Source: Streptomyces sp. CB01373
GTDB taxonomy: Bacteria; Actinomycetota; Actinomycetes; Streptomycetales; Streptomycetaceae
Length of the DNA stretch: 64,000 nt
Direction: 5' to 3'
Assembly: GCF_002803075.1 (NCBI RefSeq)
Contig: NZ_NNBK01000002.1
Location: forward strand, 310,001-374,000
Numbering within the stretch: position 1 is the first letter of the stretch; the number at the start of each line of letters is the position of its first letter. The translations under genes and the position numbers were made by a program. The notes beneath the pieces were generated by a model. The model made no database searches and was not told the DNA's origin. It saw only the letters and a program-made list of their open reading frames with translations. Shown here one piece after another: positions 39,315 to 47,527 of the stretch.

Positions 39315-41228
39315 ATGCGTCGATTCCTGGGCCGGGCCGGCCTGACCGCCGTGCTCCTGCTGGCGCCCCTGGCGCCCGTCGCTTCCGCGGCCGCCGTGGG
39401 GAAGGAGGCCGCGGCGGCCTCCGCAACCGCCGCGGACTGGACGCCGCCGCTCAGCACGCGAGGCCGCTGGATCGTCGACGCGAACGGGAACCGCTTCAAG
39501 CTGCGGTCGGGCAACTGGCACGGAGCCAGCGGCACATGGAACGGCTCCGGGAGCACCGAGGACGACGCCAACCACCACGCGGGCGAGAACTCCGGCCGCG
39601 TCCCGCTGGGACTGGACCGGGCCCCCATGGCCGAGATCGTCTCCGGCTTCCGGGAGATCGGGATCAACAGCATCCGGCTGCCCTTCTCCAACGAGATGAT
39701 CCACGACGACCGACCCGTCACGGACCGCGCCGTCGCGGCCAACCCCTCGCTGCGCGGAAGGACACCGCTCCAGGTGTACGACGCGGTGGTGCGCGGACTC
39801 ACCGACGCCGGACTCGCCGTGATCCTCAACAACCACACCAACACGACGCGTTGGTGCTGTGGAGTCGACGGAAACGAACGCTGGAACGCGAGCCGGTCCA
39901 CCGAGGCCTGGGAGAACGACTGGCTGTTCATGGCCCGCCGCTACCAGGACAACAAACGCGTCGTCGGCGCCGACCTCTACAACGAGGTGCGCCGCAGCGT
40001 CTGGGACGACCCCAACTGGGGCCTCGGCGACGACCACGACTGGTTCGCCGCCTCGCAGCACGTCGCCGACCGCATCCTCACGGAGGCCGACCCCGACCTC
40101 CTGATCATCGTCGAGGGCATCAACTGGACCGGCATCCCCGTCGACGGCTTCGCGCACGGGCGCCCCACCCTGGAACCCGTACGCCGCCTCTCCCACACGC
40201 TCGTCGACTCCGGCAAGCTCGTCTACTCGGCCCACTTCTACGACTACACGGGCCCGAACCACAGCGGCGCCACCGGGCTCGGCGAGACCAGTGACCCCCG
40301 CTACCGCGACCTCGGCCCCGCCGAACTGACCGACGTGGTGAGCCGCCAGGCGCTCTACGTGGCCGCCGAGCAGGACCAGCACTTCACCGCCCCGGTCTGG
40401 ATCAGCGAGTTCGGCGTCGGCGGCCGCGAGGAGACCGGCGCCGCACCGCGCGCCTGGTTCGAGAACTTCGTCGACGACCTCATCCGCGCCGACGCCGACT
40501 TCGCGTACTGGCCGCTCGTCGGCTGGCACGAGAACCGCAAGGGCAACGGCTGGGCCCTGCTGCACTGGGACTCGGCCGGCCACCGCATGGGCGTCTACGA
40601 CGGCGACGACTGGCGGGCCGGCGCCTGGACCCGGCTCGTCCGGGCCCAGGGACGCACCGGCCCCGTCGCCCCCGTGGCCGACTGGTCGATGCTCAGCCCC
40701 GACCACGGCGACTTCGTCGCCTCCCGGCGGATGCGGGCCCTGCCCGACTGGAACCCCGGCGCCCGCAAGGCGGCCTGCCCCGACGGGCAGCGCCTCCTCG
40801 GCCTCAGCCACACCGGCAACCGCGGCCTGTGCGCGGACGTGTCCACCGGCCCCCTGGCGAACCCGGCCGGCGCCCACGAGGTCGTCGCCGACGAGCGCCA
40901 TGTCGCCCCGGGCCAGGACTGGGCCAGTGGCTACACCAAACTCCAGTGCGCCGACGGCCAGTTCCTCACCGGCTACAGCGTCCGCGGCGCCGCCGTCTCC
41001 GCCGCCCTGTGCACCGCGGCCCCGGCCGGAGCACTCGGCACGGGCGGCCGGACCGTCTGGTTCGACCGGAGCGACAACAGGGGCGCGTCCCCCCAGGGCG
41101 GCGACTTCGCCTACGGCCACTACAAGGGACAGTGCGCGAACGACGAGTACCTGGCCGGAATCGCCTGCACGGGCCGGCTGGGCTCCAGCCGGACCCCGGA
41201 CGCCCTCTACTGCCGGAAGCTGGGCTGA
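39315..41228 (+). CDS. secreted glycoside hydrolase family 5 enzyme with extra C-terminal domain
   Basis: 637 aa. A signal peptide ends near residue 26 (VASAAAVG). The (beta/alpha)8 catalytic domain spans about 45-450. The acid/base is Glu224 in DLYNEVRR, the nucleophile is Glu365 in WISEFGVGG, and NNHTNT and HFYDY carry further GH5 residues. The last about 150 residues hold six or more cysteines (KAACPDGQRLLGLS, LQCADGQFLTGYSV, GQCANDEYLAGIACTG) in three similar C-x-D/N-x-(Q/E)-(F/Y/R)-L units. This is an unassigned repeat domain, perhaps carbohydrate-binding. Beta-glucan/cellulose-like substrate inferred. Confidence 0.9.
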   Translation: MRRFLGRAGLTAVLLLAPLAPVASAAAVGKEAAAASATAADWTPPLSTRGRWIVDANGNRFKLRSGNWHGASGTWNGSGSTEDDANHHAGENSGRVPLGLDRAPMAEIVSGFREIGINSIRLPFSNEMIHDDRPVTDRAVAANPSLRGRTPLQVYDAVVRGLTDAGLAVILNNHTNTTRWCCGVDGNERWNASRSTEAWENDWLFMARRYQDNKRVVGADLYNEVRRSVWDDPNWGLGDDHDWFAASQHVADRILTEADPDLLIIVEGINWTGIPVDGFAHGRPTLEPVRRLSHTLVDSGKLVYSAHFYDYTGPNHSGATGLGETSDPRYRDLGPAELTDVVSRQALYVAAEQDQHFTAPVWISEFGVGGREETGAAPRAWFENFVDDLIRADADFAYWPLVGWHENRKGNGWALLHWDSAGHRMGVYDGDDWRAGAWTRLVRAQGRTGPVAPVADWSMLSPDHGDFVASRRMRALPDWNPGARKAACPDGQRLLGLSHTGNRGLCADVSTGPLANPAGAHEVVADERHVAPGQDWASGYTKLQCADGQFLTGYSVRGAAVSAALCTAAPAGALGTGGRTVWFDRSDNRGASPQGGDFAYGHYKGQCANDEYLAGIACTGRLGSSRTPDALYCRKLG

Positions 41229-41238
41229 GGGCGATCGC

Positions 41239-41883
41239 TCACGCCGAGGCCAGGAAGCGCAGTACCGCCAGCACCCGGCGGTGGTCGCCGTCGGCCGGGG
41301 ACAGGTCGAGCTTGGTGAAGATGCTGTTGATGTGCTTGGCCACCGCGCTGTCCCCGACCACCAGGGCCTCGGCGATACCCGCGTTGGATCGGCCCTCCGC
41401 CATCAGACCGAGGACCTCGCGCTCCCTGGGCGTGAGCCGGTCGAGCGGGTCGCTGCGGCGGCGCAGCAGAAGCTGGGAGACCACCTCCGGGTCGAGCGCG
41501 GTGCCCCCGGCAGCCACCCGACGCAGCGCCGCGACGAACTCCTCGACGTCGGAGACCCGCTCCTTGAGCAGGTAGCCGATCCCGCGGTTGTGGTCGGCGA
41601 TCAGGTCCGCCGCGTAGCGCTCCTCCACGTACTGGGAGAGCAGCAGCACCGCCACGTCGGGCCACTGCCGGCGGATCACCAGCGCCGCCCGTACACCCTC
41701 GTCGGTGAAGCCGGGCGGCATCCGGACATCGACGACCACCATGCCGGGCCGGTGCTCCTCCACCGCCGCCAGCAGCGCCTCGGCATCGCCCACCGCCGCC
41801 GTCACTTCGAAGCCGGCTGCCTCCACCACCTTGACCAGGCCGATCCGGAGCAGGACCGAGTCCTCGGCGATCACGGCGCGCAC
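41239..41883 (-). CDS. NarL/LuxR-family response regulator
   Basis: 214 aa. Receiver domain with acidic pocket Glu7/Asp8 and phosphoacceptor Asp52 (MVVVDVRMP). A lysine (LLKERVSD) closes it near 107. The LuxR helix-turn-helix is LTPREREVLGLMAEGRSNAGIAEAL then AVAKHINSIFTKLDL. It overlaps the kinase gene by 13 bp, so the two form a coupled two-component system. Signal and regulon unknown. Confidence 0.95.
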   Translation of the reverse strand: MRAVIAEDSVLLRIGLVKVVEAAGFEVTAAVGDAEALLAAVEEHRPGMVVVDVRMPPGFTDEGVRAALVIRRQWPDVAVLLLSQYVEERYAADLIADHNRGIGYLLKERVSDVEEFVAALRRVAAGGTALDPEVVSQLLLRRRSDPLDRLTPREREVLGLMAEGRSNAGIAEALVVGDSAVAKHINSIFTKLDLSPADGDHRRVLAVLRFLASA

Positions 41884-43145
41884 GGCAACTCCACGGTGAC
41901 GGTGGTGGGCCCCCCGACAGGGCTGTCGACCGAGAAGGTACCGTCCACCGACCCGGCCCGCTTGGCCAGTCCGCTCAGACCCGTGCCCCGCCCGCTGTCG
42001 GCGCCGCCGGGACCGTCGTCCACGACGACCACCCGCAGCACGTCGTCCCGCCGGTGGACGCGGACCTCGGCCCCGGTGGCGCCCTCCGCGTGCCTGGCGA
42101 CATTGGCCAGCGCCTCCGAGACGACGAAGTAGGCCACGGCCTCCACGGTCGGCGAGGGGCGTTCCGGCAGGTCGACCGTGAGCCGCACCGACACCGGGGA
42201 GCGGGCCGCGATGCCCGAGAGCGCGGCGTCAAGACCGCGGTCCTCGAGGACGGCGGGGTGCAGACCGCGGACCAGGGTGCGCAGCTCGGAGATGGCCTCC
42301 TTGGCCTCCCGGTGGGCCTCGTCGATGACCTGGCGGGCCTCCTCGGGCAGGTCGGGGAGAGTGGCCCGGGCCAGGCCCAGGTTGAGGGCGAGGGAGACCA
42401 GCCGCTGCTGGGCGCCGTCGTGCAGGTCGCGCTCGATGCGGCGGCGCTCGGCGTCGGCGGCGTCCACCACCCCGGCCCGCTTCTCGGTGAGGTCGTCGAC
42501 CCGCAGTTGCAGCCGTTCGGCACGGCTGGGGCCGAGCAACCACAGCGCGGCCCGCGTGTCCGTGCGTACGGCGGCCCCGGTGAGCCAGCAGGCGAGGAGC
42601 AGCAGCAGAGCGCCCACCAGGGAGAAGAGGGCGATCTCGAACAGGGTGCCCCCCTTGATGCGTGCCTCCGGCGGCACCAGCCATATCCACAGCATGACCG
42701 TGCCGAGCCCGGTGCCCACAATCCAGCAGAGCAGGGCCAGCACGGTGCCCACGGAGGCCCAAGGGCCCGCCAGCAGGTGGTAACCGACCATCCGCCACGT
42801 CGCCGCGGACCGCAGCCAGGCCATGACCGCCTGCGGACTGCGGCGCCGCACGGCGGGCGGCGCGGAGATCCGTATCCCCAGCCGCGTCCGGAATCTCTTC
42901 CGCTGCGCCCTGGACAGTGCGCCGCTCATCAGCGCCACCACGAGCACCGGGACGAAGAGGGCGGCCTGGATCTCGACGAGGCTGACCGGCACGAACAGCA
43001 GCCACGGCTCCGCCAGCACCAGCAGACCGACGAGGTGCAGCGGTATCCCGGCCACAGCGAACGCGGTGTTCGCCCGCAGCTCGGCGGCCCGCCGGGCGAC
43101 GGCGGCCCGGCCGGGCGAAGGCCGCGGTGCGGCGGTGAGAGGCAT
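41871..43145 (-). CDS. NarL-type sensor histidine kinase (HisKA_3)
   Basis: 424 aa from ATG 43145. Two pairs of TM helices (about 35-75 and 125-195) carry the sensor part with almost no extracellular loop. The dimerisation/phosphoacceptor helix is RRRIERDLHDGAQQRLVSLA with His242. The HATPase domain shows N-box ALANVARHA and G-boxes DDGPGGAD and GRGTGLSGLAKRAG. There is no ribosome site before ATG; a TACCGT box six bases upstream suggests a leaderless mRNA. The longer frame to 43634 overlaps the divergent gene and looks like shadow. Confidence 0.92.
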   Translation of the reverse strand: MPLTAAPRPSPGRAAVARRAAELRANTAFAVAGIPLHLVGLLVLAEPWLLFVPVSLVEIQAALFVPVLVVALMSGALSRAQRKRFRTRLGIRISAPPAVRRRSPQAVMAWLRSAATWRMVGYHLLAGPWASVGTVLALLCWIVGTGLGTVMLWIWLVPPEARIKGGTLFEIALFSLVGALLLLLACWLTGAAVRTDTRAALWLLGPSRAERLQLRVDDLTEKRAGVVDAADAERRRIERDLHDGAQQRLVSLALNLGLARATLPDLPEEARQVIDEAHREAKEAISELRTLVRGLHPAVLEDRGLDAALSGIAARSPVSVRLTVDLPERPSPTVEAVAYFVVSEALANVARHAEGATGAEVRVHRRDDVLRVVVVDDGPGGADSGRGTGLSGLAKRAGSVDGTFSVDSPVGGPTTVTVELPCAP

Positions 43146-43320
43146 GGCCACACGGTATGCGGCCGGTGGTTCCAGGGGCCATGGAGCCTGTGGGAGGGCC
43201 GGAGGTGAACCTGGCTTCACCCCCGGTTCGGAAAGAGACGCTACCGACGGCGGTGCCCGGAGCGGACAGGGTTGGTGGCGGGATCCGGCGCCGGGCCGGA
43301 GCGGAGAGGGGAACAGGACG

Positions 43321-43749
43321 GTGGCCTCCATGGAGCTGCGCGGCGGGGTGGACCACGGGCCGGGGGAGCCCGGCCGGCGCCAGCGGTGGGCGAGCGCGGC
43401 CCTGGTGGTGGCCGGCCTGGCGCTGCTCCCGTGGCTGCTGGTGCTGGCGGGGTGCCTGCCCGGCGGTTCCGGGCCGGTGCGGTGGACCACGGCGTGGGTG
43501 GGGCTGGACGCGCTGGAGTCACTGGGGCTGGTGGTGACGGGGCTGCTCCTGGCCCGGAGGGACGCCCGCCGCTGCGTCACCGCCGCGGCGACCGCGACGC
43601 TGCTGGTGGCGGACGCCTGGTTCGACACGACCACGGCCTCGGCGGGCGAGGCGGCAGCCGCCCTGGCGATGGCCTTCTGCGCGGAGCTGCCGCTGGCGGC
43701 GGTGTGCGCCCTGGTCGCCTGCCGAGCCCTGCCCGGGCGGACCCGGTGA
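43321..43749 (+). CDS. small four-TM membrane protein, unknown
   Basis: 142 aa from GTG 43321 (ATG 43330 also possible; AGG-rich site upstream). Four hydrophobic helices: ALVVAGLALLPWLLVLAGC, TTAWVGLDALESLGLVVTGLLL, CVTAAATATLLVADAWF and ALAMAFCAELPLAAVCALVAC. It is divergent from the sensor kinase and could be its target, but nothing in the sequence names a function. Confidence 0.7.
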   Translation: MASMELRGGVDHGPGEPGRRQRWASAALVVAGLALLPWLLVLAGCLPGGSGPVRWTTAWVGLDALESLGLVVTGLLLARRDARRCVTAAATATLLVADAWFDTTTASAGEAAAALAMAFCAELPLAAVCALVACRALPGRTR

Positions 43750-43755
43750 AGCTCC

Positions 43756-44172
43756 TCACGGCGGGAGTGTCCCAGCGCCCACGCACTCGAACCACACGGT
43801 CTTTCCGGCCCCTCCGCGCGGCTCCACGCCCCACTTGTCGGTCACCGCGTCGACCAGCAGCAGTCCCCGTCCGCCCTCCGCCTCCGGCGACAAGTCCAAG
43901 GGCACGGCGGGCAGTTGCGGCGACCCGTCCGTCACCTCCACACGGACTCCGCCCGTCTGCCGCAGCACCAGCAGCGTGCAGCGCCGGTCCGGGACATGCC
44001 GTACGACGTTGGCGACTATACGGAGGGCTACGGCAGCGGGCATCCGAGCGCCAATCCGGAAACCGTCACGGACTGTTCGCTCCGTTACGATCACCTCCAG
44101 GCCGCCGCGCTTTCGCTCAGGGATTCGGCGGAGCTGATCCGGCACGTGATGCAGGAGCGTTATGGGGAGCAA
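43756..44172 (-). pseudogene. HATPase (RsbW-like) gene, apparently 5'-truncated
   Basis: The C-terminal about 95 residues are a good RsbW/anti-sigma-type HATPase: RIVANVVRHVPDRRC (N-box), VEVTDGSPQLP (G1), GRGLLLVDAVTDKWGV (G2) and GKTVWFECV. In front, the expected first helix and strand are replaced by residues (TTG 44172 onwards, HHVPDQLRRIPERKRGG) that are the antisense of a coding tail of an XRE-family gene on the other strand. Start codons in this segment are poor. I infer a deletion that joined two divergent genes. It could still be translated from ATG 44043 or so as a fragment. Confidence 0.55.
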
Positions 44173-44202
44173 CGTGGTGCCGACGAAGATCCAGTGGCGT
44201 AA
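44059..44202 (+). pseudogene. C-terminal remnant of an XRE/DUF5753-type regulator
   Basis: The plus-strand frame ending at 44202 reads ETVTDCSLRYDHLQAAALSL then RDSAELIRHVMQERYGEQ, which matches the typical end of Scr1-type XRE regulators (LRxxALSPxxSxxLI). In Streptomyces that gene usually directly precedes and overlaps a DUF397 gene, exactly as here. The N-terminal HTH and most of the sensor domain are absent, so this is a remnant. Confidence 0.55.
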
Positions 44203-44440
44203 GTCCAGCTACAGCGGCGACCAGGGCGGATCCTGCGTCGAATGTGCGCCGCTCGGCGCCCTGGCCTGGCGCAAGTCGTCGTACAGCGGAGATCAGGGCG
44301 GAGATTGCCTCGAGATCGCCGAAACGCCGGAGGCAACCGTGGCCGTACGGGACTCCAAGACTCCCGCCGGCCCGGTGCTCACCCTCGCGTCCGCCGCCTT
44401 CACCGACTTCGTGTCGTGGGCGGCTGCGGATGCCGGCTGA
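44162..44440 (+). CDS. DUF397 protein with duplicated N-terminal motif
   Basis: 92 aa, ATG 44162 after AGGAG (GTG 44174/44177 also possible). DUF397 core: WRKSSYSGDQGGDCLEIAE then VAVRDSKTPAGPVLTLASAAFTDFV. The motif WRKSSYSGDQGG occurs twice, at about residues 12-23 and 36-47, so the first third is a partial tandem duplication. These small proteins work as partners (probable antitoxin-like or anti-regulator) of the adjacent XRE regulator, which is broken here. Confidence 0.88.
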   Translation: MGSNVVPTKIQWRKSSYSGDQGGSCVECAPLGALAWRKSSYSGDQGGDCLEIAETPEATVAVRDSKTPAGPVLTLASAAFTDFVSWAAADAG

Positions 44441-44443
44441 TCG

Positions 44444-44986
44444 TCAGCCGGCGACCGGCGGGACCTGCCCGTTCCACTGGTGGCTGCGCTGCTCGTTCTC
44501 CACGGCCTCGTAGATCAGGCCCTGGAGGCCCTCCGGGTCCGAGACGTGCTTCAGTTCGAGCATTCCGTGCTCCGAGGCGGACTGGACGGTCAGCGTCCCC
44601 TCGTGCAGGATGCGCTCCCACAGCGTGGCGCGGAACTCGACGTCGTTGACGCGGGCCAGCGGGATGCTGTGCCCGGTCTTCGTCAGGAAGCCGGTGCGCA
44701 CGGAGACCCGCTTCGTCGTGACGATGTAGACGGTGCTGCGCCAGATCAGCAGCGGCCGCAGCCAGAACCAGACGGAGATGACCACCGCCACGCCCAGCAC
44801 CACGTAACGGACGACGGTGCCCCAGTCCTTGTCGGACGGAATCACCCACGCCAGCGCGCCCGCCACGGCCCAGACGAGGACGAGCACGACGAACTCGCCC
44901 ACCATCTGCGTCCAGTGCTGGCGGGTCGCATGTATCAGTTCCTCGTCATCGGCCAGATGACGGTGCACGTTCACCATGGGCGGCAT
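44444..44986 (-). CDS. PH-domain (bPH2/DUF304) membrane protein
   Basis: 180 aa from ATG 44986 (177 from ATG 44977, which has an AGG nine bases upstream). Two TM helices (FVVLVLVWAVAGALAWVI, VVRYVVLGVAVVISVWFWL) precede a bacterial PH domain: STVYIVTTKRVSVRTGFLTKTGHSIPLARVNDVEFRA.. GTLTVQSASEHGMLELKHVSDP. This is the YdbS/YdbT-type layout. Role probably in membrane stress; unknown in detail. Confidence 0.87.
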   Translation of the reverse strand: MPPMVNVHRHLADDEELIHATRQHWTQMVGEFVVLVLVWAVAGALAWVIPSDKDWGTVVRYVVLGVAVVISVWFWLRPLLIWRSTVYIVTTKRVSVRTGFLTKTGHSIPLARVNDVEFRATLWERILHEGTLTVQSASEHGMLELKHVSDPEGLQGLIYEAVENEQRSHQWNGQVPPVAG

Positions 44987-45108
44987 CCTGGCACATTCGC
45001 TGGTTGGCGAGTACAGCCCCCGAGTTCGCACTTTCGCATCCGACCCACCGGTCACAGAGAGATCCAGTAACGTAACACTGCGTACCCTGCTCTAGTCGAG
45101 GAAGTTTT

Positions 45109-45669
45109 ATGCCCCCGCTACCTGCCTTCGACCCCTTCACGGATTGCCCTCCCCCGGGCAGGTTTCCGCTGACGTGGGACGAGGTGGAAACGGAGCTGGT
45201 GAAGGCGGAGCGTTTCTCGGACTCCGTGACCCGTCACGGCCTCATCCAGGAGCTGCGACATCACTTCGCCCTGGTCGAGATCGCCGCCGCGACGGTGGGT
45301 CGGCTCTGGCTTGCCGGAAGCTTCGCCAGCGGCAAACTGGACCCCGAGGACATCGATGTCACGTACCTCATACCGTCAGAGGCGTACGTTCGGGCGACCG
45401 AGGATCCTGAGGTCGTTGACGACCTGGACAATCTGGGTACGAAGGACTGGTGTGTGCGGCATGGTATGCGTGTGGACGCGTATGTGCTGCGCCTCCCTGA
45501 GACGACCGACTTCCACGCCCTCGGGCTGACCGGCGCCATGGCGCCGGGCGACCATAAGGTGTTCGAGGGGCTCGGGGTCTGGGACGAGATCTGGCAGCGC
45601 TGCCGGAGCGGACAGAGCGGCATTCCTTATGGAGTCCGGCGACGAGGCTATGTGGAGGTACTGCTGTGA
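45109..45669 (+). CDS. nucleotidyltransferase-fold protein (DUF6932-like)
   Basis: 186 aa. The minimal nucleotidyltransferase pattern is visible: LAGSFASGKLDPEDIDVTY, with Gly70-Ser71 and Asp81-x-Asp83 as the metal dyad; a third carboxylate could be Asp in MRVDAYVLRL near 125. The N-terminal LTWDEVETELV resembles DUF6932 members found in mobile and defence loci. Overlaps the next gene by four bases (GTGA). Codon use is less G/C-ending than in the neighbours. Possible toxin or modifier of RNA or protein; inference only. Confidence 0.7.
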   Translation: MPPLPAFDPFTDCPPPGRFPLTWDEVETELVKAERFSDSVTRHGLIQELRHHFALVEIAAATVGRLWLAGSFASGKLDPEDIDVTYLIPSEAYVRATEDPEVVDDLDNLGTKDWCVRHGMRVDAYVLRLPETTDFHALGLTGAMAPGDHKVFEGLGVWDEIWQRCRSGQSGIPYGVRRRGYVEVLL

Positions 45670-46655
45670 ACGCGCCGCAGAACCTGCCCGACCCTTCGGA
45701 CAAGGATGCTCTGAGGGCCTGGCTGCGAGCCAACCGGGGCAAGGCCCCCGGCCATGACCCGGTGCGGTCTCCCGACGAGCTGGCATCGGCCCAGCGGCTC
45801 AAGCTGCTGAAGGCTGTGGGTCTCGGGACAGGTGACACCGAGGCAGGTCACGAGCGGCGTTCACTTCGGCTGGCGCTGACCGGGACACCAGTCAAGGAGC
45901 ACAGCGTCGAGTCGTCCGTGCTTGGCCAGTGGCTGGTCTCCTTTCAGGACACTGTGTCGACTGTCGCCCACGCCCTGGACGAGAGCCGCCCGACGCACGA
46001 GTACGGCCCGATCCCTAACGCGGTCCGCAAGGCTACGCGCCTCTATGCGACGGCGACTTTCCCCTCCTCGTACGGCTTGGTCCTGGAGGAAGCGCCGGCC
46101 GACGAGAGTGAGTTGCCCCTGCCTGACGTGGCCTCGGCGGAGTCCTTGCTGGACCGCGCGATGTGGACTGTTCTTGATCTCACCGACAGGGCGGGAGCGG
46201 GTCCGGGCGCCGTCGACGCGGTGATTGCCGCCGCTCTTCCGTTGGGCAGCCGCGTCTTCAGCCGGCTTGCCGACCTGACGGAGGTACTGGCGGACTCCGG
46301 TGTGGACATCAGCCTGACCTGGAGTTCGCCCTACAGTGGCGTGCGCGCGTCGCGACTCGGGGCGAGGAGTGCCCAGCAGTGCAGGGACGCGCTGCGGGCA
46401 GTCCAGCCCGAGGAGAGTGAGGAACAGTTGACGGGCAGGCTCGTCGGTGGCAGCAAGCTGCGCGGGACCGTCGAGATCGAAACGGTGGACCGGGGTGTGA
46501 TCACGGCTCGCGTGGACCATGAGGTCACCAGCTTGCTGAGCGCCTATGCGAACCGTCAGATCACCGCCGAGGTCCTCGTGTCGACGGTTCGCTCACCGCA
46601 TGGGCGGGAGCATCACAGCTATGCGGTGCGGCGCCTCGGACTGAGTGAGCACTGA
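45666..46655 (+). CDS. unknown protein, partner of the nucleotidyltransferase-like gene
   Basis: 329 aa, GTG 45666 overlapping the previous stop, so the two are translationally coupled. Charged N-terminus (SDKDALRAWLRANRGKAPGHDPV), a helical middle (SSVLGQWLVSFQDTVSTVAHAL), and a C-terminal strand-rich segment (GGSKLRGTVEIETVDRGVITARVDHEVTSLL). No known motif recognised. Codon use shows many A/T-ending codons, as in its partner. Together they look like a horizontally acquired two-gene module. Confidence 0.7.
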   Translation: MNAPQNLPDPSDKDALRAWLRANRGKAPGHDPVRSPDELASAQRLKLLKAVGLGTGDTEAGHERRSLRLALTGTPVKEHSVESSVLGQWLVSFQDTVSTVAHALDESRPTHEYGPIPNAVRKATRLYATATFPSSYGLVLEEAPADESELPLPDVASAESLLDRAMWTVLDLTDRAGAGPGAVDAVIAAALPLGSRVFSRLADLTEVLADSGVDISLTWSSPYSGVRASRLGARSAQQCRDALRAVQPEESEEQLTGRLVGGSKLRGTVEIETVDRGVITARVDHEVTSLLSAYANRQITAEVLVSTVRSPHGREHHSYAVRRLGLSEH

Positions 46656-46708
46656 CTGGCAGCTTCTCTCGGGGGCGCTGTGTGCGCTCTCTGCGATCCG
46701 ATCCGCGG

Positions 46709-47425
46709 TCAGCGTGCGCGCTCGTCGATCAGGGCGGCCAGGCCGTCCAGGATGCGCTGCAGGCCGAATTCCCACGCCTGATCCTGCTCGTCGGACTGGG
46801 CCGCTGACGCGAGTGCCCCGGTGAGCGCGGGAAATCGCTCGCCGTGGGACTGCATCAAATAGCCGAGAAACGTGCCCAGTTGGGCCTCGGGGCCGCCTGC
46901 GGGGCCTGCCGCACGGGCCTGCTGGGAGATGCCGCGTACGTGACCCACCAGCAGGACGGCCGCGTCCATCCGCTCGGCGCCGCTCAGCCCCGTGTCCTCC
47001 AGGGCCGAAACGGCGTGCTCCAGCCAGGACAGCTCCGCGGGTCCCGGGATCCGCGGCCCGACGGTGGTGTCCAGTACCCAGGGGTGCCGGCTGAAGGCGG
47101 TGAGCAGCTGGCGGGCCCATTCCTCCAGCTGCTCTCGCCAGCCGTCGGGTCGCGCCTTCGCCGGCGGGCAAGGACCGATCGCGGTCTCGACCATCAGGGC
47201 GACCAGCTCCGCCTTGCCGGGCACGTAGCGGTACAACGCCATCTTGGTCACGCCCAGTTGTGCGGCGACCCGCTGCATGGACACCTCGGCCAGCCCCTCC
47301 GAGCCGGCGATCTCGGTCCCGGCCCGCGCGATGCGGTCAAGGTCGAGTTTCGGTCGGGGGCCCCGCGCGGGCTTGGGGTGCGGACCCCACAGCAGCCGCA
47401 CCATCTCGGCCTGTTCGCCACCCAT
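46709..47425 (-). CDS. TetR family repressor
   Basis: 238 aa from ATG 47425 (AAGGGG eight bases upstream). The HTH is near residues 40-70: VSMQRVAAQLGVTKMALYRYVPGK. The C-terminal domain resembles the TetR_C group of tetracycline-like repressors (PGPAELSWLEHAVSALEDTGLSGAERMDAAVLLVGHVRG). It is divergent from the FAD monooxygenase, and two palindromic operators lie between them. Confidence 0.93.
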   Translation of the reverse strand: MGGEQAEMVRLLWGPHPKPARGPRPKLDLDRIARAGTEIAGSEGLAEVSMQRVAAQLGVTKMALYRYVPGKAELVALMVETAIGPCPPAKARPDGWREQLEEWARQLLTAFSRHPWVLDTTVGPRIPGPAELSWLEHAVSALEDTGLSGAERMDAAVLLVGHVRGISQQARAAGPAGGPEAQLGTFLGYLMQSHGERFPALTGALASAAQSDEQDQAWEFGLQRILDGLAALIDERAR

Positions 47426-47464
47426 GTCCGCCGCCCCTTCTGCTCCAGCCTTGCCGATCCAACT

Positions 47465-47505
47465 GTGTCCAAGGTACACAGTAATTATTAGTGTCCATTG
47501 GACAC
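47465..47505. promoter_or_regulatory. two TetR operators in a divergent promoter
   Basis: GTGTCCAAGGTACAC (47465-47479) and GTGTCCATTGGACAC (47491-47505) share GTGTCCA--G-ACAC and are palindromic; the second is perfect (7+1+7). Centres are 26 bp apart and flank TAATTATTA, the likely -10 region. This is a textbook arrangement for autoregulated TetR control of the monooxygenase. Confidence 0.75.
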
Positions 47506-47527
47506 AGTTTTGGGGGTGGAGGAATCC

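Noticed and set aside
43146-43634. N-terminal extension of the sensor kinase
   Set aside because: Would overlap the divergent membrane-protein gene and has Ser/Pro/Arg shadow composition; kinase homology starts after ATG 43145.
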